Source of the DNA: Lachnobacterium bovis
GTDB taxonomy: Bacteria > Bacillota > Clostridia > Lachnospirales > Lachnospiraceae
Direction of reading: 5' to 3'
NCBI RefSeq assembly: GCF_900111325.1
Contig: NZ_FOGW01000024.1
Span: forward strand, 1-31,855
Length of the DNA stretch: 31,855 nt
The translations under genes were made by a program, and so were the position numbers. Shown piece after piece: positions 23,294 to 30,231 of the stretch. Below the pieces are notes generated by a model, which saw only the letters and a program-made list of their open reading frames with translations, made no database searches and was not told the DNA's origin. Position 1 is the stretch's first letter; each line of letters begins with the position of its first letter.

Positions 23294-23857
23294 ATGAAAA
23301 TCGGAGTTATTCAAGCAAGTTCACAAGCATCTAAAAATCAAATAATCTATGATGCTGTATATAAGTATGCTCCCAAGGAGGCTGAGGTTATAAATTTTGG
23401 CTGTACTACGGAAGAAAAAGAGAAATACTCTTATATAGAGATTTCTTTACTTGTAGGCATTTTGTTGGCAAGTAAGACAGTGGATTTTATTGTTACGGGA
23501 TGTTCTTCGGGGCAGGGAATGATGCTTGCTTGTAATAGTATGCCAGGCGTCATTTGCGGGTATGCACCCACACCGAAGGATGCATATCTATTTGCACAAA
23601 TCAATAATGGAAATGCGATATCTGTACCATTAGGTGAAGATTATACATGGTCAGGTGCTGAAAACCTTGAAAGAACAATAGAAGCTCTTTTTTCAGAACC
23701 ATTCGGGCAAGGCTATCCTAAAAGTGAGGCTGAGAGAAAGATAAAAGATACGGAGAAATTGAAAGAAATAAGAAAAGGCGGACAGGTTCGTTTTGAAGAT
23801 TTTTTAATGTATTGGATGTATCATTGGTTGCAGCAATCAAAAGAAAAAAGGATGTAA
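23294..23857 (+). CDS. RpiB/LacA/LacB-family sugar-phosphate isomerase
   Basis: The 187-residue protein contains FIVTGCSSGQGMMLACNSMPGVICGYAPTPKDAYLFAQINNGNAISVPLG, the conserved C-x-x-G-x-G active-site segment and the NGN substrate loop of RpiB-like isomerases, which interconvert aldose and ketose phosphates such as ribose 5-phosphate and ribulose 5-phosphate. It is longer than RpiB (about 150) because of a C-terminal extension (KSEAERKIKDTEKLKEIRKGGQ to KEKRM), and resembles the branch sometimes found in accessory loci, so the substrate is open. AGGAGG lies six bases before the ATG. Confidence 0.88.
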   Translation: MKIGVIQASSQASKNQIIYDAVYKYAPKEAEVINFGCTTEEKEKYSYIEISLLVGILLASKTVDFIVTGCSSGQGMMLACNSMPGVICGYAPTPKDAYLFAQINNGNAISVPLGEDYTWSGAENLERTIEALFSEPFGQGYPKSEAERKIKDTEKLKEIRKGGQVRFEDFLMYWMYHWLQQSKEKRM

Positions 23858-23910
23858 TCCGGAGTGTAAAGACATATGGGAAGAAAGAAATTGCTGATTT
23901 GATGAAATAA

Positions 23911-23926
23911 AAAAATCGGAATTTGT
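23911..23926 (+). repeat. Boundary palindrome R11
   Basis: AAAAATCGGAATTTGT, directly before the GGAGG site of the gene at 23937. The bases between the isomerase stop and this repeat carry a short coding tail (YGKKEIADLMK) of unknown origin. Confidence 0.8.
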
Positions 23927-23936
23927 GGAGGTTACT

Positions 23937-24404
23937 ATGAACATTCGAAGATTCTTACCTGAAGACTCAAAAGAAGTATTAGATTTAATTGCAAAGACTC
24001 TCAGAGAAGTCAACAGTAAAGACTACTCAATGGAGTATCTTGAAAAGGATATTCAAAGATTACAGCCGAAAGATATCCAGCAGCGTGCAGAATGGACTCA
24101 TTTTTATGTTGTTTGTGATGCTGATAAGATCGTTGGATGCGGGGCAATCGGTCCTTATTGGGGCCGTGAAGATGAAAGCAGTTTATTTACAATCTTCGTT
24201 TTCCCTGAATATCAAGGAAAAGGGATTGGTCGTAAAATAATTGAGACACTTGAACAGGATGACTTTTTCTTTAGGGCAAACAGAATAGAGATACCAGCAT
24301 CTATAACAGCGACACCCTTCTATTTGAAAATGGGTTATACATTTAAAAACGGAATCTCAGAACCAGATGATGAGCTGCTGATAAGATTGGAAAAACATCG
24401 CTAA
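23937..24404 (+). CDS. GNAT family N-acetyltransferase
   Basis: ATG 23937 has GGAGG six bases upstream; the in-frame GTG at 23925 is part of the ribosome-binding site. The 155-residue enzyme has the loop FVFPEYQGKGIGRKIIETLEQD at about 91-112 (QGKGIG) and ends PFYLKMGYTFKNG. It is clearly homologous to the GNAT at 7709 (EDSKEVLDLIAKTLREVNSKDY, and FRANRIEIPASITAT) but divergent enough to have separate specificity. Its TAA stop is supplied by repeat R12. No disruption. Confidence 0.9.
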   Translation: MNIRRFLPEDSKEVLDLIAKTLREVNSKDYSMEYLEKDIQRLQPKDIQQRAEWTHFYVVCDADKIVGCGAIGPYWGREDESSLFTIFVFPEYQGKGIGRKIIETLEQDDFFFRANRIEIPASITATPFYLKMGYTFKNGISEPDDELLIRLEKHR

Positions 24405-24416
24405 ATTCGAATTTGT
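24401..24416 (+). repeat. Boundary palindrome R12
   Basis: CTAAATTCGAATTTGT. Its TAA is the stop codon of the upstream GNAT; the AATTCGAATT core is a perfect palindrome. Confidence 0.85.
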
Positions 24417-24439
24417 TGCAAGTGAAAAGTTTCCATCTA

Positions 24440-24559
24440 ATGAAACTAATAGGTGGAATATCAAAAGGGCATCCAAATCAGGATGAAATTAAGGCTGCCA
24501 AGATAGTTTATGAAGTTATAAAAAAGGATATGAATGGAGTAAAAAAGAATGTTTTATAA
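24440..24559 (+). pseudogene. Short coding tail of unknown type
   Basis: An open stretch of 39 codons reads KLIGGISKGHPNQDEIKAAKIVYEVIKKD and ends overlapping the start of the next gene. It has no ribosome-binding site and is too short for a domain. It looks like the tail of a lost gene. Confidence 0.35.
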
Positions 24560-25391
24560 AGAAACGGAAACAATAGATGGGAAACATTTATCATATATCA
24601 GATTTAACGAGTGGAAAGAAGAAGTCCTTCTTTTTTTTCATGGATTCACCGGATCGAAAGAGTATTTCCCGTCTATAGAAAATGATAAAGTATGCATTGT
24701 CTCGTTTGACCGACCTGGTGTAGGTGATTCAGATATTGTTCCATATTATTCAATGGAGAGTTTTCTGCAAGCCGTATATCATACTTTGAAAAAGCATGGC
24801 GTTACCTCCGTTAAATTGATAGGACACAGTGCCGGTGGATATTATGCACAAGTTTTTGCCGGGATGTTTCCTGATATGGTAAAAGCTGTATCGCTGATAG
24901 GAAGCATGATCCCACTTAATTGTCCAGATACAAAAGGTATCGTAAAAGGACAGTGGAAGTTTATTACAATACTTTCTCTTAGATTTAAAGGATTCTCCAG
25001 ATTCTATTTTAAACAGATGGCAAAAAGCATTACTGGGAACTATGAGAAACAATTGGCAGCAAATATGAAAACTCTTCCGGAGATTGAAAAGAAGTTCATG
25101 GAAGAAAATCCTGAAATGATTAAAAATACGATTCTGAATGCTGTTGCCAATGATGGCCTTGGTGTGTGTTATGATGCGTATGCATTATGTCAGAAACGAG
25201 ATAAGATCACAATTTCCAAAGATATTCCCGTGTATGTCTGGCATGGAAAAGAAGACACGACTATACCAATGTCGTTTGTAGACTATCTTAAATCGGCTTA
25301 TATGGTGAAGAGTATTCATGTGATAAACGATGTCGGACATATGTTATATCTTAGTTATTGGGATGATATTATCCGAGAATTGCTAGAATGA
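24549..25391 (+). CDS. Alpha/beta-fold hydrolase
   Basis: The 280-residue enzyme has the oxyanion motif LLFFHGFTGS, FDRPGVGDSD, the nucleophile elbow IGHSAGGYYAQ with Ser near residue 97, the acid loop VYVWHGKEDTTIP and the catalytic His in NDVGHMLYL. These are the landmarks of esterase/lipase or peptidase-like members; the cap region is typical for small-molecule hydrolases, and the substrate is unknown. The GGAG twelve bases upstream supports the ATG. The stop TGA overlaps repeat R13, and a terminator follows within 80 bases, so this gene ends a transcription unit. Confidence 0.9.
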   Translation: MFYKETETIDGKHLSYIRFNEWKEEVLLFFHGFTGSKEYFPSIENDKVCIVSFDRPGVGDSDIVPYYSMESFLQAVYHTLKKHGVTSVKLIGHSAGGYYAQVFAGMFPDMVKAVSLIGSMIPLNCPDTKGIVKGQWKFITILSLRFKGFSRFYFKQMAKSITGNYEKQLAANMKTLPEIEKKFMEENPEMIKNTILNAVANDGLGVCYDAYALCQKRDKITISKDIPVYVWHGKEDTTIPMSFVDYLKSAYMVKSIHVINDVGHMLYLSYWDDIIRELLE

Positions 25392-25401
25392 CAAAGTTTG
25401 T
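25391..25401 (+). repeat. Boundary palindrome R13, short form
   Basis: ACAAAGTTTGT, arms only, with the central five bases lost. Its first A is the last base of the TGA stop. The downstream block matches the one after R3. Confidence 0.8.
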
Positions 25402-25434
25402 CGACCTAATTGAATGTTGAACGTTAGATAAAAT

Positions 25435-25466
25435 AGTTATTTCGAAAGAGATAGCTGACTTTTTTT
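25435..25466 (+). terminator. Intrinsic terminator in the inter-series block, copy 2
   Basis: Same sequence as 8848-8879: AGTTATTTC, GAAA loop, GAGATAGCT, GAC and seven T. Confidence 0.8.
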
Positions 25467-25483
25467 GTTATTGTTTTGAATTG

Positions 25484-25527
25484 TATATTCCTTACTGGAT
25501 GAGGATTCTGTATAATTGAAGACAGTG
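25484..25527 (+). promoter_or_regulatory. Cassette promoter, type 2, copy 2
   Basis: TATAAT (25511-25516) with extended TG and the same flanks as 8900-8940. It leads into R14 and the gene at 25562. Confidence 0.7.
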
Positions 25528-25533
25528 AAATTA

Positions 25534-25549
25534 ACAAATCCGGATTTAT
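25534..25549 (+). repeat. Boundary palindrome R14
   Basis: ACAAATCCGGATTTAT, with a perfect AAATCCGGATTT core, just before the TGAGG site of the next gene. Confidence 0.85.
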
Positions 25550-25561
25550 TGAGGTGAATAC

Positions 25562-25855
25562 ATGAGATATATAGAAACAATAGAAACGCTTAAATCTATA
25601 CCTGGTTGGGAATTTGTAACGTCTTTTTCCGTTGGGGGATTTGAGTGGTTAGCTTTTTCAGAAAAATGTCCTATGAAGCTACTAATAATATCTAGCCAAA
25701 AAGCAACGATTGTAGATGTGGATACAGGTACAATCAATGACTGTAATGTTGAATATGATGAGGATGAATTAATCGCATATTGTGACACACTACCAGATGA
25801 AGAATTGCAGATTGTAGGACAGTATGGCGGAATAATAATTCTTAGACGGATGTAA
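25562..25855 (+). CDS. Uncharacterised 97-residue protein
   Basis: I do not recognise the family. The protein reads MRYIETIETLKSIPGWEFVTSF then beta-rich VGGFEWLAFSEKCPMKLLIISSQKATIVDVDTGTINDCNVEYDEDELIAYCD. A small beta-meander followed by acidic residues is a composition seen in immunity-type proteins, but no partner toxin is visible. TGAGGTG precedes the ATG. The next gene begins 16 bases after its stop, and the sequence there (AATTTGGGGGTGG) looks like the right half of a worn boundary repeat. Confidence 0.75.
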   Translation: MRYIETIETLKSIPGWEFVTSFSVGGFEWLAFSEKCPMKLLIISSQKATIVDVDTGTINDCNVEYDEDELIAYCDTLPDEELQIVGQYGGIIILRRM

Positions 25856-25871
25856 TTTGGGGGTGGACAGT

Positions 25872-26543
25872 ATGACAAGCAAACTATTATTACAGGCAAT
25901 TGGAAAATATGTGTTGGGATTACTACTGTTTGGAGTGCTTCTTTTTGTCCCGGCAGGAACAGCATTCTATCCAAACGGATGGCTGCTGATGGCTGTTTTG
26001 TTTATTCCAATGCTTATTGCAGGAATCATTTTGATATTCAAGAATCCGAGTCTTTTGAAAAAGCGCCTGAATGCCAAAGAAGAGGAAAAAGAGCAGAAGT
26101 CTGTTGTGGTTTGTAGTGGTGTGATGTTTTTGGCGGCGTTTATTGTTGCTGGGCTTAACTTCCGGTTTCAGTGGTTTTTGCTCCCGAACGTAGCGGTTAT
26201 TGTCGGGACGGTGTTTTTTCTATTGGCATATGCCATGTATGCGGAGGTCCTAAGGGAGAATACATACCTTTCCCGAACGGTCGAAGTACAGGAAAATCAA
26301 AAAGTAATTGATACCGGATTATACGGCATTGTTCGTCACCCAATGTATTCAGCAACGCTTGTTTTGTTCCTCTCAATGGGAATTATCCTTGATTCGCTGT
26401 TTTCATTTGGAATTCTACTGTTCTATATTCCGATTATTGCAAAGCGAATGAAGAATGAGGAAGCAGTTCTGGAGGAAGGCCTTGAGGGATACAAAGAATA
26501 TAAATCTAAAGTGAAGTATAAAGTGATTCCATATATTTGGTAG
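25872..26543 (+). CDS. Isoprenylcysteine methyltransferase-like membrane protein
   Basis: ATG 25872 follows GGGGGTGG. The 223-residue protein has four or five membrane helices at about 9-28, 36-54, 79-96, 103-122 and 168-190. The motif GLYGIVRHPMYSATLVLFLSMGI and the terminal EEAVLEEGLEGYKEYKSKVKYKVIPYIW are the conserved cofactor-binding end of the ICMT/PEMT family, which methylates isoprenylated cysteines in eukaryotes and lipids or unknown acceptors in bacteria. The S-adenosylmethionine-contact RHPMY is intact. The acceptor is unknown. It is followed by a 100-base non-coding gap with an ATTGTTC/GAACAAT inverted repeat. Confidence 0.88.
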   Translation: MTSKLLLQAIGKYVLGLLLFGVLLFVPAGTAFYPNGWLLMAVLFIPMLIAGIILIFKNPSLLKKRLNAKEEEKEQKSVVVCSGVMFLAAFIVAGLNFRFQWFLLPNVAVIVGTVFFLLAYAMYAEVLRENTYLSRTVEVQENQKVIDTGLYGIVRHPMYSATLVLFLSMGIILDSLFSFGILLFYIPIIAKRMKNEEAVLEEGLEGYKEYKSKVKYKVIPYIW

Positions 26544-26645
26544 TTGTCCAAAATAAAGGAAAGATTTAGTTGTTGTTTTTATCACAATTGTTCGTGTCAC
26601 CAAGATAAACCGGAACAATGGGTGAGCAAATGAAGGAGGAATAAC

Positions 26646-27413
26646 ATGGCATTAATTCAAGTAAACTATTTATCAAAGGCATTATTTCGTACGGTTCCAC
26701 TGAACGTGATTCTACCGGTGGACCGATTTGATGCAGACACGGATCGTTACCTAAATGGTCCGGAGCGCAAGTATAAAACCTTATATTTGTTGCACGGTCT
26801 TTTGGGCAATTATACGGATTGGGTGAGTCAGACCCGTATTCAGAAGTGGGCGGAGGAGAAAAACCTGGCGGTGGTCATGCCATCGGGAGACAATGCATTC
26901 TATTTTAACTCCAGAACACCATGGAACGATTACGGAACTTTCATCGGAAAAGAGTTGGTGGAGATTACAAGGCGCATGTTTCCACTTTCCGATAAGCGGG
27001 AGGATACCTATATCGCTGGGTTGTCCATGGGAGGATTTGGAGCCCTTCGCAACGGAATCGTATACTCCGATACGTTTGGCTATGTAGCCGGACTTTCTGC
27101 TGCGGTGCATATTTTTGAAGATACTTCGGAAGAGGCCAACATCGGACTATTCGACAATATTGAAGAGGCATCCAAAACAGATAAGAATCCATGGGTAGCA
27201 GTGGAAGACATGCTGGCAGCAGGCCGCAGCGTACCGCATATATATATGGCCTGTGGAACACAGGATGATTTGATGCCTGCAAACATCGCATTCCGTGATT
27301 ATTTAGAGTCGAAGGGAATCAAGGTTACTTGGGACGAGGATGACTACGGACATGACTGGGATTTCTGGGATAGCCAGATTAAGAAAGTGTTGGATTGGCT
27401 TCCACTAGAGTAG
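26646..27413 (+). CDS. Esterase (tributyrin/acetyl-esterase, esterase D-type fold)
   Basis: The 255-residue enzyme begins ALIQVNYLSKALFRTVPLNVILP and contains TLYLLHGLLGNYTDWV, VVMPSGDNAFY, the nucleophile elbow IAGLSMGGFGALRNG with Ser near 119, CGTQDDLMPANI for the acid and DYGHDWDFWD for the His. These are the order and spacing of the PF00756 esterase family (EstA-type). It likely hydrolyses short acyl esters, for example acetyl groups on carbohydrates, in the cytoplasm since no signal peptide is present. AAGGAGG precedes ATG. GC content is visibly higher than in neighbouring genes, suggesting a different source. Intact. Confidence 0.92.
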   Translation: MALIQVNYLSKALFRTVPLNVILPVDRFDADTDRYLNGPERKYKTLYLLHGLLGNYTDWVSQTRIQKWAEEKNLAVVMPSGDNAFYFNSRTPWNDYGTFIGKELVEITRRMFPLSDKREDTYIAGLSMGGFGALRNGIVYSDTFGYVAGLSAAVHIFEDTSEEANIGLFDNIEEASKTDKNPWVAVEDMLAAGRSVPHIYMACGTQDDLMPANIAFRDYLESKGIKVTWDEDDYGHDWDFWDSQIKKVLDWLPLE

Positions 27414-27462
27414 TGGACCATTTTAAGGGAGGAAGGAAAAATGATTACTAGAGAGGGAATAC

Positions 27463-27546
27463 ATGAATTCTAGAGAATACTTGGAAATATTACATGTCGC
27501 GGAGCGGCTGAAGGATACGACAAGACATTGTACAACATCAAATTAA
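27463..27546 (+). pseudogene. N-terminal scrap of an HD-domain phosphohydrolase
   Basis: The 27-residue open stretch MNSREYLEILHVAERLKDTTRHC and TTSN-stop matches the start of YfbR/HD-type nucleotidases, in which a SVAEHSW motif would follow. The body is lost at the junction with the GNAT at 27563. Confidence 0.65.
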
Positions 27547-27562
27547 ATGAGGAGGTATGGAA

Positions 27563-28060
27563 ATGGAAGCGGTTATTCGAAAAGTACAGCAAGGAGATGC
27601 TAGTAAGCTTGCTTATATTCAAACTGAAAGCTGGAAAGCAGCTTTTACGAGCATACTTGACGCTGAGACATTAACAAAATGTACTAATATTGAACGAGCG
27701 ACCTCTATGTATCAGAGGCTATTAGATGAGAATAAGGGAAATGGATATCTTCTCACTGTGGACGGAAAACCTCATTGCATTGCATATTGGGATGTAGCAA
27801 GAGACTCCGAACTTGTCGGGAAAGCAGAACTTATTTGTATTCACAGTTTATCTGACAATTGGCACAAGGGCTATGGTAGTCAGATGATGGATAGAGTTTT
27901 GATGGATATCAAGAATTCTGGATATTCAGAAGTGGTACTATGGGTATTTCGGGATAATCTCCCTGCTAGGGCTTTCTATGAAAGAAAAGGATTTGCGATG
28001 ACGGGGATTTCAAAGCTGGCGTTTGATACAGAAGAAGTCCTTTATTCTAAAAGATTATAA
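27563..28060 (+). CDS. GNAT family N-acetyltransferase (intact copy of 8233)
   Basis: The protein (MEAVIRKVQQGDASKLAYIQTESWKAAF...) has GNAT motifs: AELICIHSLSDNWHKGYGSQMMDRVLMD with the acetyl-CoA loop HKGYGS at about 105-110, and NLPARAFYERKGFAMTG at the end. The duplicate at 8233 is disabled by one nonsense codon. ATG 27563 is preferred over ATG 27557 because GAGGAGG is seven bases upstream. It is the member of the series whose upstream side lacks a clear boundary repeat, and the HD scrap is fused there instead. Confidence 0.9.
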   Translation: MEAVIRKVQQGDASKLAYIQTESWKAAFTSILDAETLTKCTNIERATSMYQRLLDENKGNGYLLTVDGKPHCIAYWDVARDSELVGKAELICIHSLSDNWHKGYGSQMMDRVLMDIKNSGYSEVVLWVFRDNLPARAFYERKGFAMTGISKLAFDTEEVLYSKRL

Positions 28061-28066
28061 TAAGGT

Positions 28067-28150
28067 GAAGGATAAGCTTGGTTTAATACATTCAAAGACC
28101 GATAGACACTTATAAAAGACCGATAGACACTTATATCGGAAGTTAATCGC
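28067..28150 (+). repeat. CCGATA hairpin element with tandem duplication
   Basis: The AAGACCGATAGACACTTAT unit occurs twice in tandem and then reaches TATCGGAAGTTAATCGC and R15. The other copy (8755-8796) has a single unit, so the duplication is recent. Confidence 0.65.
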
Positions 28151-28166
28151 ACAAATTCAAATTTAT
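28151..28166 (+). repeat. Boundary palindrome R15
   Basis: ACAAATTCAAATTTAT, just before the GGGGG site of the gene at 28187. Confidence 0.85.
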
Positions 28167-28186
28167 GGGGGTAAAGAAGAATAAAA

Positions 28187-28564
28187 ATGTGGTTTTATAT
28201 TATGATGTTTATCTGTAACTTATTAATGCCGACTATTATGCTGATAGGTGGATTCTTTATGTACAAATATCCACCGAAAGAAATTAATGGGATTATAGGA
28301 TACAGAACAACTATGTCCAGTAAAAATAAGGATACATGGAAGTTTGCACAGGATTATTGCGGTAAGTTGTGGCTTAAACTCGGATTGCTGTTATTAATTC
28401 CGACAATTATTATTCAGATACCTTTTTCACATTCGAGTGAAAAAGCAATTGCATATATGACACTTATTGTTGAAGGAATACAGCTTGTGGCTATGTTGGG
28501 TTCAATTGTGTTTGTGGAAAGAGTTCTTAAGAAAACTTTTGATGAAAATGGTGTTAGAAGATAA
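28187..28564 (+). CDS. SdpI-family membrane protein
   Basis: The 125-residue protein has four predicted membrane helices at about 4-26, 65-79, 92-108 and others, and the family signature INGIIGYRTTMSSKNKDTWKFAQDYCGKLW between helices one and two. In Bacillus subtilis SdpI protects against the SdpC toxin and signals to SdpR; relatives elsewhere are usually stand-alone. Here there is no toxin or SdpR-like regulator next to it. A GGGGGT site precedes the ATG. Its TAA stop is supplied by R16, making it a one-gene unit between R15 and R16. Confidence 0.88.
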   Translation: MWFYIMMFICNLLMPTIMLIGGFFMYKYPPKEINGIIGYRTTMSSKNKDTWKFAQDYCGKLWLKLGLLLLIPTIIIQIPFSHSSEKAIAYMTLIVEGIQLVAMLGSIVFVERVLKKTFDENGVRR

Positions 28565-28576
28565 ATTCAAATTTGT
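28561..28576 (+). repeat. Boundary palindrome R16
   Basis: ATAAATTCAAATTTGT, identical to R2. Its TAA is the stop of the SdpI-like gene. Confidence 0.85.
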
Positions 28577-28636
28577 AGAGCGATTAAAGTTCAGTATAAT
28601 TGATGAGGTGTATCTGTATTATTGAAAGGAGCGGCC
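28577..28636 (+). promoter_or_regulatory. Cassette leader, type 3, copy 2
   Basis: Same leader as 9424-9480, with TATAAT and AAAGGAG, ahead of an intact YoaP-type gene. Confidence 0.5.
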
Positions 28637-29383
28637 ATGGAATATGTTAATGTAACAAAAGACAACATCGAAGAGGAGCATATTTGCTGCGCGATATCAA
28701 ATAATAAGGATGTTCAAGTTTCTTCTAAGAAGGCATGGCTTTCGGAGAGGTTTGATGAAGGACTTGTTTTCCTAAAGAGCGTAGAGCGCGGAAAGTGCTT
28801 TATCGAATATATCCCGACGGAAAACGCATGGATTCCGATAGAGGCAGATGGATATATGTACATTGACTGTCTCTGGGTGTCCGGGGCTTTCAAGGGACAT
28901 GGATATTCTACTGATCTACTTACTGCGTGCATCGAGGATAGCAAGGAAAAAGGGAAAAAAGGGCTTTGTATTCTTTGTGCTTCAAAGAAGAAACCGTTTC
29001 TGGCTGATCCGAAGTTTCTGAAGTACAAAGGATTTGTCGTGAGCGATGAAGCTGATAATGGTATTCAGCTTTGGTATATGCCGTTCGATAAAAATGCAAA
29101 AGCTCCAGTGTTTAAGGAATGTGCAAAACATCCGCATATAGAAGAGCAAGGATATGTTCTGTACTATACGAATCAGTGCCCGTTCAATGCAAAATATGTC
29201 CCGGTTTTGGAGCAGACGGCAAAAGAAAATGGTATTGCATTCAAGGCAATACATCTTGAAAGCAAAGAAGAAGCACAGAATGCACCGACACCGATCACGA
29301 ATTATGCGTTATTCCATGATGGGGAGTATGTTACAAACGAGCAAATGAACGATAAGAAATTCTTAAAACTTGTAGGAAAGTGA
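28637..29383 (+). CDS. YoaP-type GNAT acetyltransferase with C-terminal YoaP domain
   Basis: Residues about 50-140 are a GNAT domain (YMYIDCLWVSGAFKGHGYSTDLLTACIEDSKEKGKKGLCILCASKKKPFL, acetyl-CoA loop FKGHGYS). Residues about 160-248 are the YoaP-like extension: a thioredoxin-like stretch with GYVLYYTNQCPFNAKYVPVLEQTAKENGIAFK and the ending APTPITNYALFHDGEYVTNEQM. Two-domain proteins of this sort occur widely in Firmicutes, but the substrate is not known. AAAGGAG precedes the ATG. A truncated copy of its leader and first 23 codons lies at 9481. Intact. No boundary repeat follows it. Confidence 0.9.
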   Translation: MEYVNVTKDNIEEEHICCAISNNKDVQVSSKKAWLSERFDEGLVFLKSVERGKCFIEYIPTENAWIPIEADGYMYIDCLWVSGAFKGHGYSTDLLTACIEDSKEKGKKGLCILCASKKKPFLADPKFLKYKGFVVSDEADNGIQLWYMPFDKNAKAPVFKECAKHPHIEEQGYVLYYTNQCPFNAKYVPVLEQTAKENGIAFKAIHLESKEEAQNAPTPITNYALFHDGEYVTNEQMNDKKFLKLVGK

Positions 29384-29403
29384 TAGTCGTTTATGATTAT
29401 ATA

Positions 29404-29450
29404 TTGACATATGTCAGAATGAAGAGTATGCTTTATATTGACATATGTCA
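29404..29450 (+). promoter_or_regulatory. Promoter with two TGACATATGTCA operators
   Basis: Perfect 12-base palindromes lie at 29405-29416 and 29439-29450. The first overlaps TTGACA (-35, 29404-29409), with TATGCT (-10) 17 bases downstream; the second lies between the -10 and the start codon at 29464. This is a good layout for repression, perhaps by the DUF134 protein itself. Confidence 0.7.
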
Positions 29451-29463
29451 GAAAGGATGAATT

Positions 29464-30231
29464 ATGCCTAAGAACACGAAATGTAGAAGAATATCAGGTT
29501 TTCCTAGAAAGTTTGGTTTTGCACCTACGGATAACGTTGATGAGGAAGCGTTACGGCTGACGTTTGATGAATTTGAAACTATACGCTTGCTGGATGCGGA
29601 AGGAATGACTCAGGAGCAGTGTGCGACTAAAATGGGTGTTGCCAGAACTACGGTGACAGCAATGTATGATAATGCTCGAAAGAAAATAGCGAAAGTGCTT
29701 GTGGATGGGAGGAGTCTTATCATTTCAGGTGGTAATGTAAGCTTTGACATTTCAAAAGGCGAAAGCATCAATACTAAAAGAAAAAAAGGAGACAATGAGA
29801 TGAGAGTTGCAGTAACTTATGAAAATGGTGAGATTTTTCAGCATTTTGGACATACAGAGCAGTTTAAGGTATATGATATAAAAGATGGAAAAATCGTGCA
29901 TGAAGAAATTGTGGATACAAATGGCCAGGGACATGGCGCTCTGGCAGGTTTTCTTTTTGGTGGAAAAGTAGACACCCTAATTTGCGGAGGTATTGGAGGA
30001 GGAGCACAGGTCGCGCTTAGTGAAGCAGGCATCAAACTCTACGGAGGTGTATCCGGTAATGCAGATGAAGCAGTAAAAGCATTGATTGAAGAAAGACTTG
30101 ATTATAACCCTGATGTAAAGTGTAATCATCATGGTGAAGGACATAATTGTAGTAATCATCATGGTGAAGGCCATAATTGTAGTGATCATCATGATGAAGA
30201 TCATCACTGTGGAGGCCATTGTGCTCATTGA
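29464..30231 (+). CDS. DUF134 helix-turn-helix protein fused to a NifX/NifB-like domain with a His-rich tail
   Basis: Residues 1-105 are a DUF134 domain (CRRISGFPRKFGFAPT, then DEFETIRLLDAEGMTQEQCATKMGVARTTVTAMYDNARKKIA), a sigma-region-4-like DNA-binding fold. Residues about 113-215 are a dinitrogenase iron-molybdenum cofactor-type domain (MRVAVTYENGEIFQHFGHTEQFKVYDI, GHGALAGFLFGGKVDTLICGGIGGGAQVALSEAGI). The last 35 residues are a Cys/His-rich tail made of ten-residue units (NHHGEGHNCS twice, then DHHDEDHHC), likely a metal-binding segment. Together these suggest a metal- or oxyanion-responsive regulator. The gene overlaps the chromate transporter start, so the two are coupled. It is followed by no terminator. 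Confidence 0.88.
   Translation: MPKNTKCRRISGFPRKFGFAPTDNVDEEALRLTFDEFETIRLLDAEGMTQEQCATKMGVARTTVTAMYDNARKKIAKVLVDGRSLIISGGNVSFDISKGESINTKRKKGDNEMRVAVTYENGEIFQHFGHTEQFKVYDIKDGKIVHEEIVDTNGQGHGALAGFLFGGKVDTLICGGIGGGAQVALSEAGIKLYGGVSGNADEAVKALIEERLDYNPDVKCNHHGEGHNCSNHHGEGHNCSDHHDEDHHCGGHCAH
30121..30210 (+). repeat. Coding tandem repeat, 30-base unit
   Basis: Three consecutive 30-base units start AATCATCATGGTGAAGGACAT, with the third diverged (GATCATCATGATGAAGATCAT). They encode the Cys/His-rich tail of the DUF134-NifX protein and could expand or contract by slippage. Confidence 0.75.

Noticed and set aside
30121..30210. CRISPR-like array
   Set aside because: The 30-base units are adjacent without spacers and encode the Cys/His tail of a protein.
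30131..30220. Upstream ATG for the first chromate transporter half
   Set aside because: This part is the His-rich repeat of the previous gene read in another frame (giving Val/Ile/Lys-rich repeats); GTG 30221 has the proper ribosome-binding site.
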